Part shown: positions 50,395 to 59,904 of the stretch, in pieces
How positions within the stretch are numbered: the first letter of the stretch is position 1
How the letters are laid out: each line of letters opens with the position of its first letter
Source: Rubinisphaera italica
GTDB taxonomy: Bacteria; Planctomycetota; Planctomycetia; Planctomycetales; Planctomycetaceae
Assembly: GCF_007859715.1 (NCBI RefSeq)
Contig: NZ_SJPG01000001.1
Location: 62,001-126,000 of the forward strand
DNA: 64,000 nt
Direction of reading: 5' to 3'
Position numbers and translations under genes: made by a program
The notes under the pieces: model-generated
Told to the model about the DNA's origin: nothing
What the model saw: the letters and a program-made list of their open reading frames with translations, nothing else
Database searches by the model: none

Positions 50395-51173
50395 TTGACG
50401 ACCGCAGTTCCCAGTTCATCGAGAATGGGCAGATGGCCGCCGTAGGTTCGCTTGAGGTTTTCGGGCGTCAAAGTTTCTTCGACAGGTCCCCAGGCAATAA
50501 GTCTTCCATTGAGCAGGAGAACGGAATCGAACGAACGTTTGACGGTCAGTAAATCGTGATGCACAACGATGAGCAGTTTGCCGCGGTCTTTCAAGCCGCG
50601 GAGAACACCGAGCACAATGTCTTCCGTCGCCGCATCGACACCGGCGAACGGTTCATCCAGGAAATAGACGTCGGCATCCTGAGCCAGCGCTCTGGCTAGA
50701 AAAACGCGTTGCTGCTGACCGCCGGAAAGACGACCAATCTGCCGGTTCGCAAAATCCTGCATCCCGACATCCTGCAGGCATCGATCGGTCAACTCCTGTT
50801 GAGATTTGCCGGGACGTCGAAACCAGCCGAGTTTGGCGTAAGTTCCCATGAGCACGACTTCGCGAACAGTGATCGGAAAATCCCAGTCCACACTTTCCCG
50901 CTGAGGCACATAACCAATTCGCTTGCGGACTTTATCAATCGGCTGCCCGAACAAAGAAACATTGCCCGAGAGCGGCTGCACCAGATCGAGAATCGACTTC
51001 AGCAGCGTGCTTTTCCCGGCTCCATTCGGACCGACAATCCCCAGTAATTGCGGGGAATCAATTTCAAAATCGATATTCCACAACACCGGACGATGCCGAT
51101 AGGCAACCGTCAGATCATGAACATCAAGAATGGCAGCAGGCTTGTTCAACGGGATAAACTCATCAATTCTCAA
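50376..51173 (-). CDS. Metal-type ABC transporter ATP-binding protein
   Basis: 265 residues. Complete ABC ATPase: Walker [12 protein letters not shown]-loop [16 protein letters not shown], signature [15 protein letters not shown], Walker [15 protein letters not shown]-loop VVHHDL. The VDWDFP after the Q-loop is characteristic of Mn/Zn/Fe uptake systems (MntB/ZnuC/SitB type). Translation seems to start at TTG 51173; the frame has no ATG before similarity begins, and a TTG eight codons later is also possible. The permease and binding protein are not next to it, so it is an orphan here. Confidence 0.85.
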   Translation of the reverse strand: MRIDEFIPLNKPAAILDVHDLTVAYRHRPVLWNIDFEIDSPQLLGIVGPNGAGKSTLLKSILDLVQPLSGNVSLFGQPIDKVRKRIGYVPQRESVDWDFPITVREVVLMGTYAKLGWFRRPGKSQQELTDRCLQDVGMQDFANRQIGRLSGGQQQRVFLARALAQDADVYFLDEPFAGVDAATEDIVLGVLRGLKDRGKLLIVVHHDLLTVKRSFDSVLLLNGRLIAWGPVEETLTPENLKRTYGGHLPILDELGTAVVNQSTAG

Positions 51174-51265
51174 ATTTTGGTTGTCGAGCGTAATTGTTTA
51201 TTACATGATACATTTTCAGAGGTGCAATTGAAATGTGAATGGCAACTCTATTCAGGTGAAATGAC

Positions 51266-51565
51266 ATGAACACAGACAATACGCAAGCATTGGCGGAGCA
51301 TCGCCACGAAAGAACATGGCTCGCCTTGCTTTGTCACTGGCTATTGATTCTGTGCGTAGTCGTCGCTGTTTACGCAATTAGCAGCGGCCCAGTGATGGGA
51401 ATCGGATTCTGGCTCCGAGAGACAACAGGACACAACGAGTTTTATGCGGTAATGCTCCCGTATTATCCGCTGTTCGCCTTGAAGCTCACACCATTGGGCT
51501 TTGCTTTTGAATGGTATGTCGAATGGTGGGTTTGCGATGTGTTTCAGACGGTTGGCCCTGGATAA
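51266..51565 (+). CDS. Small membrane protein
   Basis: 99 residues, start ATG with AGGTGA seven bases upstream, a good ribosome site. Hydrophobic helix WLALLCHWLLILCVVVAVYA near the N-terminus and a second, weaker one around ALKLTPLGFAFEWYVEWWV. Not recognised. It is divergent from the ABC ATPase and convergent with the Tyr-rich protein gene ten bases away. Confidence 0.6.
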   Translation: MNTDNTQALAEHRHERTWLALLCHWLLILCVVVAVYAISSGPVMGIGFWLRETTGHNEFYAVMLPYYPLFALKLTPLGFAFEWYVEWWVCDVFQTVGPG

Positions 51566-51575
51566 CTTTCATCGC

Positions 51576-51923
51576 TTAATAATTGTAGTGATACTGGTAT
51601 TGATAGCTCGGAAACGGAAATGTCTGGTACTGATAGTTGTACTGGTAGTTTCGTGGTCCGTAATACGTGTTGTACGGCACATATCCTGGGCCGTAGTAGG
51701 TTCCGTAATTATACGGCCTCCCATAGTTGTAGTTGCCATAGCCGCGATAATAGGTGCCGTAATTCGGGATGCGGTAATTGTTGTTGTACCCGTTACTGTA
51801 AATTCCGCTGTTATAGTCCCGGCTGGAATCTGGACGCCAACTGTAGCGATCAGCCAAGGCGTTCGCTGTGCTGAATGCGATAAGCATTGCAGCAATGGTT
51901 AAAGTGCTTAAAAACGATTTCAT
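51576..51923 (-). CDS. Exported Tyr/Asn/Gly-rich low-complexity protein
   Basis: 115 residues from ATG 51923 (MKSFLSTLTIAAMLIAFSTA), the start of a clear signal peptide with cleavage after ALA. The mature 90 residues are almost only Tyr, Asn, Gly, Pro and Arg (for example GTYYRGYGNYNYGRPYNYGT), ending in repeated YQYQYHYNY-like blocks. Such composition suggests an extracellular, possibly cross-linkable or adhesive structural protein. The frame is open further upstream but that part has no signal. Function unknown. Confidence 0.7.
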   Translation of the reverse strand: MKSFLSTLTIAAMLIAFSTANALADRYSWRPDSSRDYNSGIYSNGYNNNYRIPNYGTYYRGYGNYNYGRPYNYGTYYGPGYVPYNTYYGPRNYQYNYQYQTFPFPSYQYQYHYNY

Positions 51924-52318
51924 GACTGCTCTCCTGATTGATAAATGAACGTGAACCATCACGCTCCCACACATTCGGATAATGAATGTCTCTATATTCA
52001 CGATATCCAGAAATCTGCTGAAGAGAACTGGTTTTCTGTGCAGATCTGAAAATCTTTGGACTTTTTTTAATACAATTTTCGAATACACCTACTTGCGCTT
52101 CGTGCTTGTGAAATGAAACATGCGGAAATAATCCTGAATAATCTGCACGATCGTCAGGATCCGACTCGCTTGCACTTCTCTCTTCTGGATGAGTCAACCG
52201 TGGTTCAATAATTCTCTTCGAACCGCACGCTTTGAACTAATCTTGAGCGAAGACTGCCAGCATCAACTGGCTTCTCATCAGTCAAAATTCCCTCAGTTGT
52301 TCAAGCACGACAGTTCGC
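51924..52318. other. Gap upstream of the MBOAT gene
   Basis: About 395 bases. Includes a lone right arm of the tacaagcacgaagcg family at 52090-52110 (acttgcgcttcgtgcttgtg). No gene supported. Confidence 0.5.
52090..52110. repeat. Single arm of the tacaagcacgaagcg palindrome
   Basis: acttgcgcttcgtgcttgtg matches the right arm of copies 1-4; no left arm is found nearby. Possibly a decayed or truncated copy. Confidence 0.75.
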
Positions 52319-53749
52319 ATGCTCTTCAACAGTTTCACATTCTGGATTTTCTATGCCGTCGTGCTGATGCTGTATTTTGCCTGCAGGCATCGCGGTCAAA
52401 ACGTATTATTGCTGATTGCCAGCTACTTCTTTTATGGCTGCTGGGACTGGCGATTTCTCAGTTTAATCGCCATCTCAACGATCATCGATTATTTCGTTGC
52501 CCTGCGAATCGACTCCTCAAAAATTGCCTGGAAACGCAAAGCGTTCGTCACCTTGTCGATCTGTACAAACCTCGGGATTCTCGCCTTTTTTAAATACTAC
52601 GGATTCTTTGCAAATGAGTTGGTCACACTGGGGCAAACTGTCGGTGTGCCGTTATTACTGCCAACACTGAACGTCATTCTGCCCGTCGGAATCTCATTCT
52701 ACACATTTCAGACGATGAGTTACACGATCGACGTCTACCGAGGCGATTGCAAACCGACACGCAGTCTGCTCGATTTTGCCGTCTATGTTTCGTTCTTCCC
52801 GCAACTGGTCGCAGGGCCGATAGAACGAGCCTCGCACTTTCTGCCTCAGGTGATTCAACCTCGCACTTACCAGCCGGGCGATTTTCAGGCGGGGCTGTAT
52901 CTGATCATCCTCGGCCTCTTTAAGAAAATTGTGGTCGCCGACAATATGGCGGTGCTCGTCAATGCGATTTTTGATACGCCTTCATCACAGTTGACCGGAC
53001 TCGAAGTTCTGGTCGGTGTGTATGCATTTGCTTTCCAGATCTACGGCGACTTCTCTGGATACTCGGCCATTGCCCGCGGCATCTCCAAATGGCTCGGTTT
53101 CGACCTGATGGTCAACTTCCGTAGACCTTACTTCGCGGTCGACCCGAGTGATTTCTGGAGACGCTGGCATATCAGCTTGTCTCAGTGGTTGCGGGATTAT
53201 CTGTATATTCCGCTCGGCGGCAATCGTCATGGCGAATTGATGACCTATCGCAATCTGATGCTGACCATGCTGCTGGGCGGGCTTTGGCACGGAGCCAACT
53301 GGACCTTCATCATCTGGGGAGCTTTGCACGGAGCTTTGCTGGCAGCTTATCGATACTTCGCAACTTCCAAACGAAAAGAACCGGTCTCTGATCCTGCACT
53401 GTTCCAAGCCGCCCTGCTGCGGGGCGGCAAAATGTTTCTGATGTTCCACTTCGTCTGCCTGACCTGGCTCCTCTTCCGGGCTGAAAGCATTCTGCAAGCC
53501 TGGGAAATGATGATAGTCATGACGGGCAGCTGGGCGTGGACGCCAACCGTTTCACTGATCACCGGCATGCTGATGTTTTGCGCGGGGCCATTGTTGTTGT
53601 TTGAAGCCTGGCAGGAATTCGGTGCGAAAGCAGAAGAGTCCTTCCAGATTCACTGGGGCTGGCGAGGACTGGCCTATTCGTATGCCTTAATGATGTGTCT
53701 CTGCTTCCCGCCACCAGTGGCCAGCAGTTTTATTTACTTTCAATTTTAA
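52319..53749 (+). CDS. MBOAT-family O-acyltransferase (AlgI/DltB-like)
   Basis: 476 residues, about ten membrane helices. MBOAT proteins move acyl groups across the membrane to sugars or polymers. Conserved blocks are clear: [78 protein letters not shown], and the key histidine region [20 protein letters not shown] with the invariant His in GLWHGA. The SGNH-like protein gene that follows 300 bases downstream is the typical partner that finishes the acetyl transfer outside the membrane. The substrate polymer (exopolysaccharide or other) cannot be read. Confidence 0.92.
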   Translation: MLFNSFTFWIFYAVVLMLYFACRHRGQNVLLLIASYFFYGCWDWRFLSLIAISTIIDYFVALRIDSSKIAWKRKAFVTLSICTNLGILAFFKYYGFFANELVTLGQTVGVPLLLPTLNVILPVGISFYTFQTMSYTIDVYRGDCKPTRSLLDFAVYVSFFPQLVAGPIERASHFLPQVIQPRTYQPGDFQAGLYLIILGLFKKIVVADNMAVLVNAIFDTPSSQLTGLEVLVGVYAFAFQIYGDFSGYSAIARGISKWLGFDLMVNFRRPYFAVDPSDFWRRWHISLSQWLRDYLYIPLGGNRHGELMTYRNLMLTMLLGGLWHGANWTFIIWGALHGALLAAYRYFATSKRKEPVSDPALFQAALLRGGKMFLMFHFVCLTWLLFRAESILQAWEMMIVMTGSWAWTPTVSLITGMLMFCAGPLLLFEAWQEFGAKAEESFQIHWGWRGLAYSYALMMCLCFPPPVASSFIYFQF

Positions 53750-53779
53750 CATCCCTGCAGTGATATGTTTTTAGTATCT

Positions 53780-53814
<35 letters not shown>

Positions 53815-53943
53815 CATTCGAGGCGGATATCCCATGAGTCATTATTAAATCTGAAGTGATGACAATATGAAAACTCAAAAGTCAATTTCGTCAGACAGTG
53901 CCTGACCAACAAGGCTTGTATCAAAAGGTAAATAGCTAGACGA

Positions 53944-54026
53944 GGGTGGCACGTCCCAGAACGAAGTGATGGGCGTGGCGATTGCGAAATTCCACGCCCT
54001 TCGCGTTGCTCAGGGACGTGCCACCC
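53944..54026. repeat. Large palindrome between the acyltransfer genes
   Basis: Outer arms gggtggcacgtccc / gggacgtgccaccc, 14 perfect pairs, with an inner pair gggcgtgg / ccacgccc. A partial copy lies at 5780-5833. It could weaken transcription between the MBOAT and SGNH genes. Confidence 0.9.
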
Positions 54027-54051
54027 AACACAAGTTAGAAACGGAAACACG

Positions 54052-55080
54052 ATGAGCATTTGCATGCCCACACAAGCACCGGAAATCGAGCCACAGGCCG
54101 ATATCACTCGACCGACAAAACGTCGACGAATGATTCGAGCCGAGTGGGGTGTGCTGTTGATCGTACTCGTAACGTTTCTTGCACTGGAAAGCGTCTTCCG
54201 TTTTCGCGGGGAAATTCTCTCCAAGGATATTGCCCATCTGAATTCATTCGAACAGATTTCGCGCGAGCTTGCAGAGGCTGCCCAACCCAACGAACTTCGC
54301 ACATTATTCCTGGGGAATTCACTCACGCGATATGGAATCGACCAGGAACTATTCACCCAGATCGTGGCCGACGACTATGATCTCACAGTCAAAACCGTCA
54401 AGATGAACCCCGATAACACCGCCTTGGCAGACTGGTTCTATGCTTATCAGACCTACTTCAAAAAAGCTGGCCGTCCTCCAGAAGTGATGATCGTCGGTTT
54501 TGAAGGAAACCATTTGCGGGATGCTCCCTCTAACCATCTCGATCGACTCGCCTATTACTATGGTGCAGGAAACGATCCGGAAGACCTCGGCCGGTTTGAT
54601 CTCAAAACGCTCGAACAGAAGATTTCATTTCAACTCTGTCGCGTCTCAGCTGCGATGGCGAATCGGGATCGGCTGCAACGGCGAGTGCTGGATCAAGTCA
54701 TTCCTCAGTATCGGGAAGGTATGGATCAATTGAATGGTCGACTGCAAATTGCAACATCAGCATCCCCAAAGGTACAGGTCTCCTATGAGCGACTTCTGAA
54801 GTTCATCGCTCTGGCGGAGCAGGATGATGTGCAGGTAATTCTTGTTGCGATGCCAGTGCCTGAATACTACGAATTTGACTCTGCACTGCTGGAAGTGGTT
54901 TCGAGTACATCTGCTCAACTGATCGATTGCCGGCTCATCCCCGGGCTCACCAACGAGATGTTCTTCGACGGGTTGCACATGGATGAGCAGGCGTCTCGGA
55001 TCTATACGACGGCTTTGGCGGAGAAAATCGGACTTGATCTAAAATCAATGCCGGCTCGTCAATTCGCACAATTTCCATAA
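54052..55080 (+). CDS. Membrane-anchored SGNH-hydrolase-like protein, MBOAT partner
   Basis: 342 residues. One N-terminal helix (WGVLLIVLVTFLALESVF) anchors it, with the rest outside. Block I LRTLFLGNSLTRYGIDQEL has the catalytic Ser within GNS; block V is near the end in FFDGLHMDEQASRIYTTALA with the Asp-x-x-His pair. This matches DltD/AlgJ/AlgX-type partners of MBOAT proteins that esterify a polymer in the periplasm. Start ATG follows GGAAA. Position after the MBOAT gene supports the pairing. Confidence 0.78.
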   Translation: MSICMPTQAPEIEPQADITRPTKRRRMIRAEWGVLLIVLVTFLALESVFRFRGEILSKDIAHLNSFEQISRELAEAAQPNELRTLFLGNSLTRYGIDQELFTQIVADDYDLTVKTVKMNPDNTALADWFYAYQTYFKKAGRPPEVMIVGFEGNHLRDAPSNHLDRLAYYYGAGNDPEDLGRFDLKTLEQKISFQLCRVSAAMANRDRLQRRVLDQVIPQYREGMDQLNGRLQIATSASPKVQVSYERLLKFIALAEQDDVQVILVAMPVPEYYEFDSALLEVVSSTSAQLIDCRLIPGLTNEMFFDGLHMDEQASRIYTTALAEKIGLDLKSMPARQFAQFP

Positions 55081-55176
55081 ATTTGAGAGGTCTCGACCGA
55101 CTTCATCAATTTCTGATATCATCCATTCCCACTTTACCCTCTCCTGCACTCCCTTCCATAGATTGAAATTCTGGTC

Positions 55177-56259
55177 ATGCCACGACCGGATTCCCCTCAA
55201 CATCATGGAATAAGATATTTAAACGACAGAATAGTCGTGTGGCTGCTGCTTGCGCCGATGCTTTCTGTCATTTTTGGGTGCAACTGGATTCAGCGCAAAC
55301 AGGGTTATAATCAGGAGTTGTGTCGTGATTGCATCGAGCAGTCGTTCACCGCTCAGCAAACAGGGAATCTGGAGCAAGCCAGGCAGCATCTCGAAAAATC
55401 CATTAAAATTGAGCCCCATCATGCCGAAACCTGGTGGAACCTGGCTGAACTTTCCATCCAGCAGGATCGCTACAGCCAGGCGATTGTCGAACTGAAAGAA
55501 TATCTCGAATTACAGCCAGACGATCCTCACGGCTATTTGAGACTGGCCCAATTGTATTATTTACAAAATGAATACGAACTTGCTCAGACGGCCCTGAAAG
55601 AAACAATTCGCCGAATTCCTAACAATATCGATGCGATCATGCTTTCAGGAAGGCTTGCAAGGAAGCAGGCAGATCATCCATTAGCGATGTCGGCCTACTA
55701 TCATGTCCTGCAGGTCAATCCGAATCATGCCGAAGCAACTTTAGAACTGGCTGAAATGCTGCTTGCCAAACACGAGTCTGTCCAGGCGGCGGCAATACTT
55801 CGAGGGCTGACTCGTACGAATCTGATCCCGGAAGACGAATCTCGAGCTCATTTGAATCTGGGGATTGCTTATGGGCAAACTGAGCGCTGGGAAGACGCAG
55901 TCGAGCATCTCGCAAAAGCGGATGCAATGACGGATCAGCCAACCCCGCGAGATCGATACCGACTGGCTTATGCCCACTACAAGGCGGGTACTTCTCAACA
56001 AGCTCTAGAAATCTTGCTGAAAATGGCTGACTCAGAACACTGGGATTCGAGAACTGAAAATTTTTATGCGACAATCACAGGAACAATTCCGCAAACAGCA
56101 TACACTCCTTCAGTCATGTCTGCTTCTCATGAACACCGTTCAGACCACCCTTTTCTGAAAGACCTGCAAGTAAGCCCAGTCTTCGCAACCGACCGTCTCC
56201 TCCAAAAACTTTCGGAAACGGAAATCGATATCGTACCTCCAGAATGGGGCCCAAAATAG
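55177..56259 (+). CDS. TPR lipoprotein
   Basis: 360 residues. After a hydrophobic N-terminal segment (VVWLLLAPMLSVIFGCNWIQ) there is a Cys that could be a lipid attachment site; the context VIFGC is not a perfect lipobox. TPR repeats follow: AQQTGNLEQARQHLEKSIKI, QDRYSQAIVELKEYLELQPD, QNEYELAQTALKETIRRIPN, KHESVQAAAILRGLTR. Likely an envelope-attached scaffold. It lies about 97 bases after the SGNH gene, so may belong to the same unit, though nothing in the sequence connects it to acyl transfer. Confidence 0.75.
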   Translation: MPRPDSPQHHGIRYLNDRIVVWLLLAPMLSVIFGCNWIQRKQGYNQELCRDCIEQSFTAQQTGNLEQARQHLEKSIKIEPHHAETWWNLAELSIQQDRYSQAIVELKEYLELQPDDPHGYLRLAQLYYLQNEYELAQTALKETIRRIPNNIDAIMLSGRLARKQADHPLAMSAYYHVLQVNPNHAEATLELAEMLLAKHESVQAAAILRGLTRTNLIPEDESRAHLNLGIAYGQTERWEDAVEHLAKADAMTDQPTPRDRYRLAYAHYKAGTSQQALEILLKMADSEHWDSRTENFYATITGTIPQTAYTPSVMSASHEHRSDHPFLKDLQVSPVFATDRLLQKLSETEIDIVPPEWGPK

Positions 56260-56615
56260 CGGTTTTTCAATTCCTGGACACCAAAATCGGGAAGGCCGTG
56301 TTTGGTGGGACCGAATAATTCTTGCGCAAATTCTGAGAACCGATTGATATTCATTGTGTCTGGATTCAATGAAGCCTCGTATTCTGACGCCATCTCATAT
56401 GCCTGCCGTTGACCGATTTCCGAGATTCGTTAGGATATGAAAATTGATGAATTGTACCTAAACGCTGATGGCTGACTATTTTTAGACTTGCAACATGCGG
56501 TCATATCGTTATAGTTCGCCGCTTGCGATTGGGTTCCGTTCGTGCCTGCGTACCTCTGCAGACAGCATTAGTTGTGTCAGAGACTATGCGGGAAACAATC
56601 CTGAAAATTTGTTTT
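56260..56615. other. Gap upstream of the tRNA-tuf cluster
   Basis: About 355 bases with the promoter candidate at 56488-56515. No gene supported. Confidence 0.55.
56488..56515 (+). promoter_or_regulatory. Candidate promoter of the tRNA-tuf operon
   Basis: -35 TTGCAA at 56488-56493, 16-base spacer, -10 TATAGT at 56510-56515, about 100 bases before the first tRNA. Picked by eye on consensus match only. Confidence 0.5.
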
Positions 56616-56687
<72 letters not shown>

Positions 56688-56740
56688 TTCACTTCAGGCA
56701 ATCGGCAGACCTGTCGATTATTGAAGTGTGAGGAATGTCT

Positions 56741-56822
<82 letters not shown>

Positions 56823-56903
56823 TTCTGTGAGAAAAGAGTGAGTTTCGCAGGCACGCTTGCCGAAACCCCCTCTGGATGTGTACGCTTTGCAGCGTGCATG
56901 CCT

Positions 56904-56974
56904 GCGGGTGTAGTTCAATGGTAGAACTCCAGCCTTCCAAGCTGGTCGTGAGGGTTCGATTCCCTTCACCCGCT
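56904..56974 (+). tRNA. tRNA-Gly (anticodon TCC)
   Basis: 71 bases. Acceptor gcgggtg/cacccgc, anticodon stem ccagc/gctgg around ctTCCaa, T-arm ggttcgattcc. CCA not encoded. Confidence 0.95.
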
Positions 56975-57033
56975 TTTTGAGGAAATGACAAAATTCAAGT
57001 GACGAATCAGTTAGTTGGAACACAGTGAAAAGC

Positions 57034-57110
<77 letters not shown>

Positions 57111-57302
57111 GGCCTGCTTAAGGCTTGCTTTTGAGGAATGGCTGGTTGCTTGACCTCGAAAAGGCGATTGCGGTATATGAATTCACCGCCGTAATCGCTC
57201 GCGTCATTGTCATACGGTGATTATCATTCAAAATCGTGGTATTAAGTGACGGATCCTGAGAGTCAGGGTTCGGACCGTCTTTTCGGAGCTAGGAATTAAG
57301 AG

Positions 57303-58499
57303 ATGGCTAAGCAAGTCTTTGAGCGTACAAAACCTCACGTTAATGTGGGAACTATTGGTCACATCGATCACGGCAAGAGCACACTGACAGCTGCCCTGGT
57401 TCAGGTTCAGGCTGCCAAGGGGCTGGCGAAATCTCTCAGTTATGCGGAAATCACCAAGGGTGGTACCGTGCGAGATGATTCGAAGACTGTGACAATCGCA
57501 GTGAGTCACGTGGAATACGAATCGGTCGGTCGTCACTATGCACATATCGATTGCCCGGGTCACGCCGACTATGTCAAAAACATGATTACCGGTGCTGCTC
57601 AGATGGACGGGGCGATTCTCGTTGTGTCTGCTGCTGATGGTCCGATGCCTCAGACTCGCGAGCATATCCTGCTGGCTCGTCAGGTGAACGTGCCTGCTCT
57701 GGTTGTCTTTCTTAATAAGTGTGACCTGGTCGACGATGAAGAGTTGCTTGAGTTGGTCGAAATGGAAGTTCGTGAGCTTCTCAGCAAGTACGACTTCCCT
57801 GGCGATGACATCACAATTGTACGCGGAAATGCAAAAGCGGCATTGGAAAATCCTTCTGATGAGGCTTCTGGTGCTTGTATTCAGAATCTGCTCGACGCGC
57901 TGGATAACGATATTCCAGAGCCTTCGCGTGAGTCTGATAAGCCATTTCTGATGGCCGTCGAGGACGTCTTTTCGATCAAAGGTCGCGGTACTGTGGCGAC
58001 TGGTCGTATCGAACGTGGCGTGGTCAATGTTGGTGATAAGGTGCAGGTTATTGGTCTGAGGGACACTCAGGAAACCACTGTGACTGGGGTTGAGATGTTC
58101 AATAAAACACTCGACTCCGGAATGGCTGGCGATAATGTTGGCTTGCTGTTGCGTGGTGTTGAAAAAGATGACATTGAACGTGGGCAGTGTCTGGCAAAGG
58201 CTGGCACGATCACTCCTCACTTCCGCTTTGAGTGTGAAGTTTACGTTCTGAGTAAAGAGGAAGGTGGTCGTCATACACCGTTCTTCAGTGGCTATCGCCC
58301 ACAGTTCTACTTCCGCACAACGGACGTGACTGGTGCAGCAAAGTTGCTCGGCGGTGCAGAAATGTGTATGCCGGGCGATAATGTGGCCTTGGAAGTTGAG
58401 CTGCAGAAGCCAATCGCCATGGACGAAGGAAGCCGTTTCGCTATTCGCGAAGGTGGCCGAACTGTCGGTTCTGGTGTTGTTACTAAGATTCTCGAGTAG
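57303..58499 (+). CDS. tuf: Elongation factor Tu
   Basis: 398 residues. GTPase that brings aminoacyl-tRNA to the ribosome. G1 is [10 protein letters not shown]3 DCPGHADY, G4 NKCD; domains 2 and 3 are standard up to [13 protein letters not shown]. Switch I is unusual: instead of the common ARGITI before HVEYE, it reads [17 protein letters not shown], preceded by ITKGGTVR. The magnesium-coordinating Thr is retained within VTI but the Arg-Gly pair is replaced by Lys-Thr. I recall the same variation in planctomycete EF-Tu proteins, so it is a lineage marker. Encoded after four tRNA genes and followed by a terminator-like hairpin. Confidence 0.97.
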   Translation: MAKQVFERTKPHVNVGTIGHIDHGKSTLTAALVQVQAAKGLAKSLSYAEITKGGTVRDDSKTVTIAVSHVEYESVGRHYAHIDCPGHADYVKNMITGAAQMDGAILVVSAADGPMPQTREHILLARQVNVPALVVFLNKCDLVDDEELLELVEMEVRELLSKYDFPGDDITIVRGNAKAALENPSDEASGACIQNLLDALDNDIPEPSRESDKPFLMAVEDVFSIKGRGTVATGRIERGVVNVGDKVQVIGLRDTQETTVTGVEMFNKTLDSGMAGDNVGLLLRGVEKDDIERGQCLAKAGTITPHFRFECEVYVLSKEEGGRHTPFFSGYRPQFYFRTTDVTGAAKLLGGAEMCMPGDNVALEVELQKPIAMDEGSRFAIREGGRTVGSGVVTKILE

Positions 58500-58621
58500 T
58501 CTTACTCGATGCCTTGGGTTTTTTAGTTGACGTTAATTGTAGGGGTTGATTCCTGCTGATAGTCACTGAAGTGAATCAAAGGCGAAGCTGCGGCCGTAAG
58601 GCTGAATGAGAAATTTCACCA

Positions 58622-58659
58622 GCCTCGCTCTTGCATGAACAAGGGCGAGGCTTGGTTTT
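58622..58659 (+). terminator. Terminator or attenuator after tuf
   Basis: Twelve-pair stem gcctcgctcttg / caagggcgaggc (one G-T pair) with a six-base loop, then ttggtttt. Located between tuf and rpmG, it may end part of the tuf transcript. Confidence 0.75.
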
Positions 58660-58714
58660 CTTGAGAGACGTTTTATTTTACTGATCTAATCAATAGTGTT
58701 TGAGGGTGACTGAT

Positions 58715-58870
58715 ATGGCTCGTGAGTATGTCTGGTTGGAATGCACTGAGACAGGCATGCGTAATTATCGTGTGCCTAAAGAGATGCGTGGTACCGAACG
58801 CCTGGAGCTGATGAAGTACTGCCCAAAACTCCGAAGGCATACGACTCACAAAGAATCTCGCAAGAAATAA
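58715..58870 (+). CDS. rpmG: Ribosomal protein bL33, zinc-independent form
   Basis: 51 residues: starts MAREYVWLECTETGMRNYRV and ends RRHTTHKESRKK. bL33 of the large subunit. In zinc-binding forms each end of the ribbon has CxxC; here they read CTET and CPKL, so only one Cys of each pair remains, and the protein should not bind zinc the usual way. Located between tuf and tRNA-Trp, its common place in front of secE. GAGGGTGAC lies upstream of the ATG. Confidence 0.93.
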   Translation: MAREYVWLECTETGMRNYRVPKEMRGTERLELMKYCPKLRRHTTHKESRKK

Positions 58871-59100
58871 TCGAATGAGTCAGTCGCCTGGGCAATTCAT
58901 CTCGACTAGGCAGGCTGGGCTCGTTGTGCTATTTTCTTGATCCAATTCGGGGCCGGTGGGTTCGGGTTCACAGCTGCTGCTCGGGTTCTGGTGTTGTTTT
59001 AAGAGGTAAGTGCAGGCTTGAGGCAATGAGTTGGCACGCGATGCAAGGGTTTGCTTTGAGTGCCAGGGTTTGGGCGAGTGTAACTGTGTACTGAATATCA

Positions 59101-59173
<73 letters not shown>

Positions 59174-59265
59174 TTTAATGTCTTAACTTTGCCATGAATG
59201 GTTAAGTTGCGACACCAATTTGTTTCGAGTTTATAAAGAACATATTGTTCGGCGGGACAGGAAGT

Positions 59266-59697
59266 ATGTCGAAATCTAAGTCGTCGTCTGGTTTGCTTGC
59301 AGAAATGTTTTCAGCCAGTCTGTACAAGCGAGCTCAGGGCCAGCAGGTTCGTCAGGTTACTGGTCTGGCCATTGCTGCGGTCTTCATAGTTGCTGCCTGG
59401 ACGATGAAAATCAACCTGCTCAGTGGCCTTGATCCAAATCTGCAACTAATTATCCCGACAGTTACCGGGGCTTTGGGGTGCTGGTTTGCGTATCGTATTG
59501 TTAATTACCCTCGTGCAGCTGATTTTTTGATTTCTGTGCAAGGGGAAATGGAGAAAGTTTCGTGGCCAACCTGGCCACAGTTATGGCGAGCTACCATTGT
59601 GGTGCTCGTTGTTATGGTCTTTCTGGCGGTCTCACTCTTTGCCTTCGATGTTATCTGGCAGTTTGTGTTTACCCAGGTGGGCTTTCTGAAGGTCTGA
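59266..59697 (+). CDS. secE: Preprotein translocase subunit SecE
   Basis: 143 residues from ATG 59266 ([20 protein letters not shown]); a start seven codons earlier lacks support. The conserved core [20 protein letters not shown] plus the following helix [19 protein letters not shown] is the essential SecE segment that clamps SecY. Two extra hydrophobic segments precede it ([37 protein letters not shown]), so it resembles the longer three-helix form of enterobacteria rather than the short 60-residue form. Position before nusG is canonical. Confidence 0.92.
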   Translation: MSKSKSSSGLLAEMFSASLYKRAQGQQVRQVTGLAIAAVFIVAAWTMKINLLSGLDPNLQLIIPTVTGALGCWFAYRIVNYPRAADFLISVQGEMEKVSWPTWPQLWRATIVVLVVMVFLAVSLFAFDVIWQFVFTQVGFLKV

Positions 59698-59904
59698 TTG
59701 GGTAAAGTTCTCGACGTTTTTCAGGAAAATATCCTCGGCGCTTGGATTTCTTCAAATCTATAGGCGTCTGGCACTTGAAATTCAGCAGCGAGATTTCCAT
59801 AATCCCCGTTTCTTTGCTCGGGGACGAATTACCGAAACCGCTTAGTTGTCGGTTGACTGGAATTCGTGAGCACTTAATTTTGGATAGGTTGTGAACCTCG
59901 TTCC

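Noticed and set aside
51924..52088. N-terminal extension of the Tyr-rich protein to 52088
   Set aside because: The signal peptide starts precisely at 51923 and the upstream part has no coding character.
57228..58274. Minus-strand open frame of 348 codons opposite tuf
   Set aside because: Caused by codon bias in the highly conserved tuf gene.
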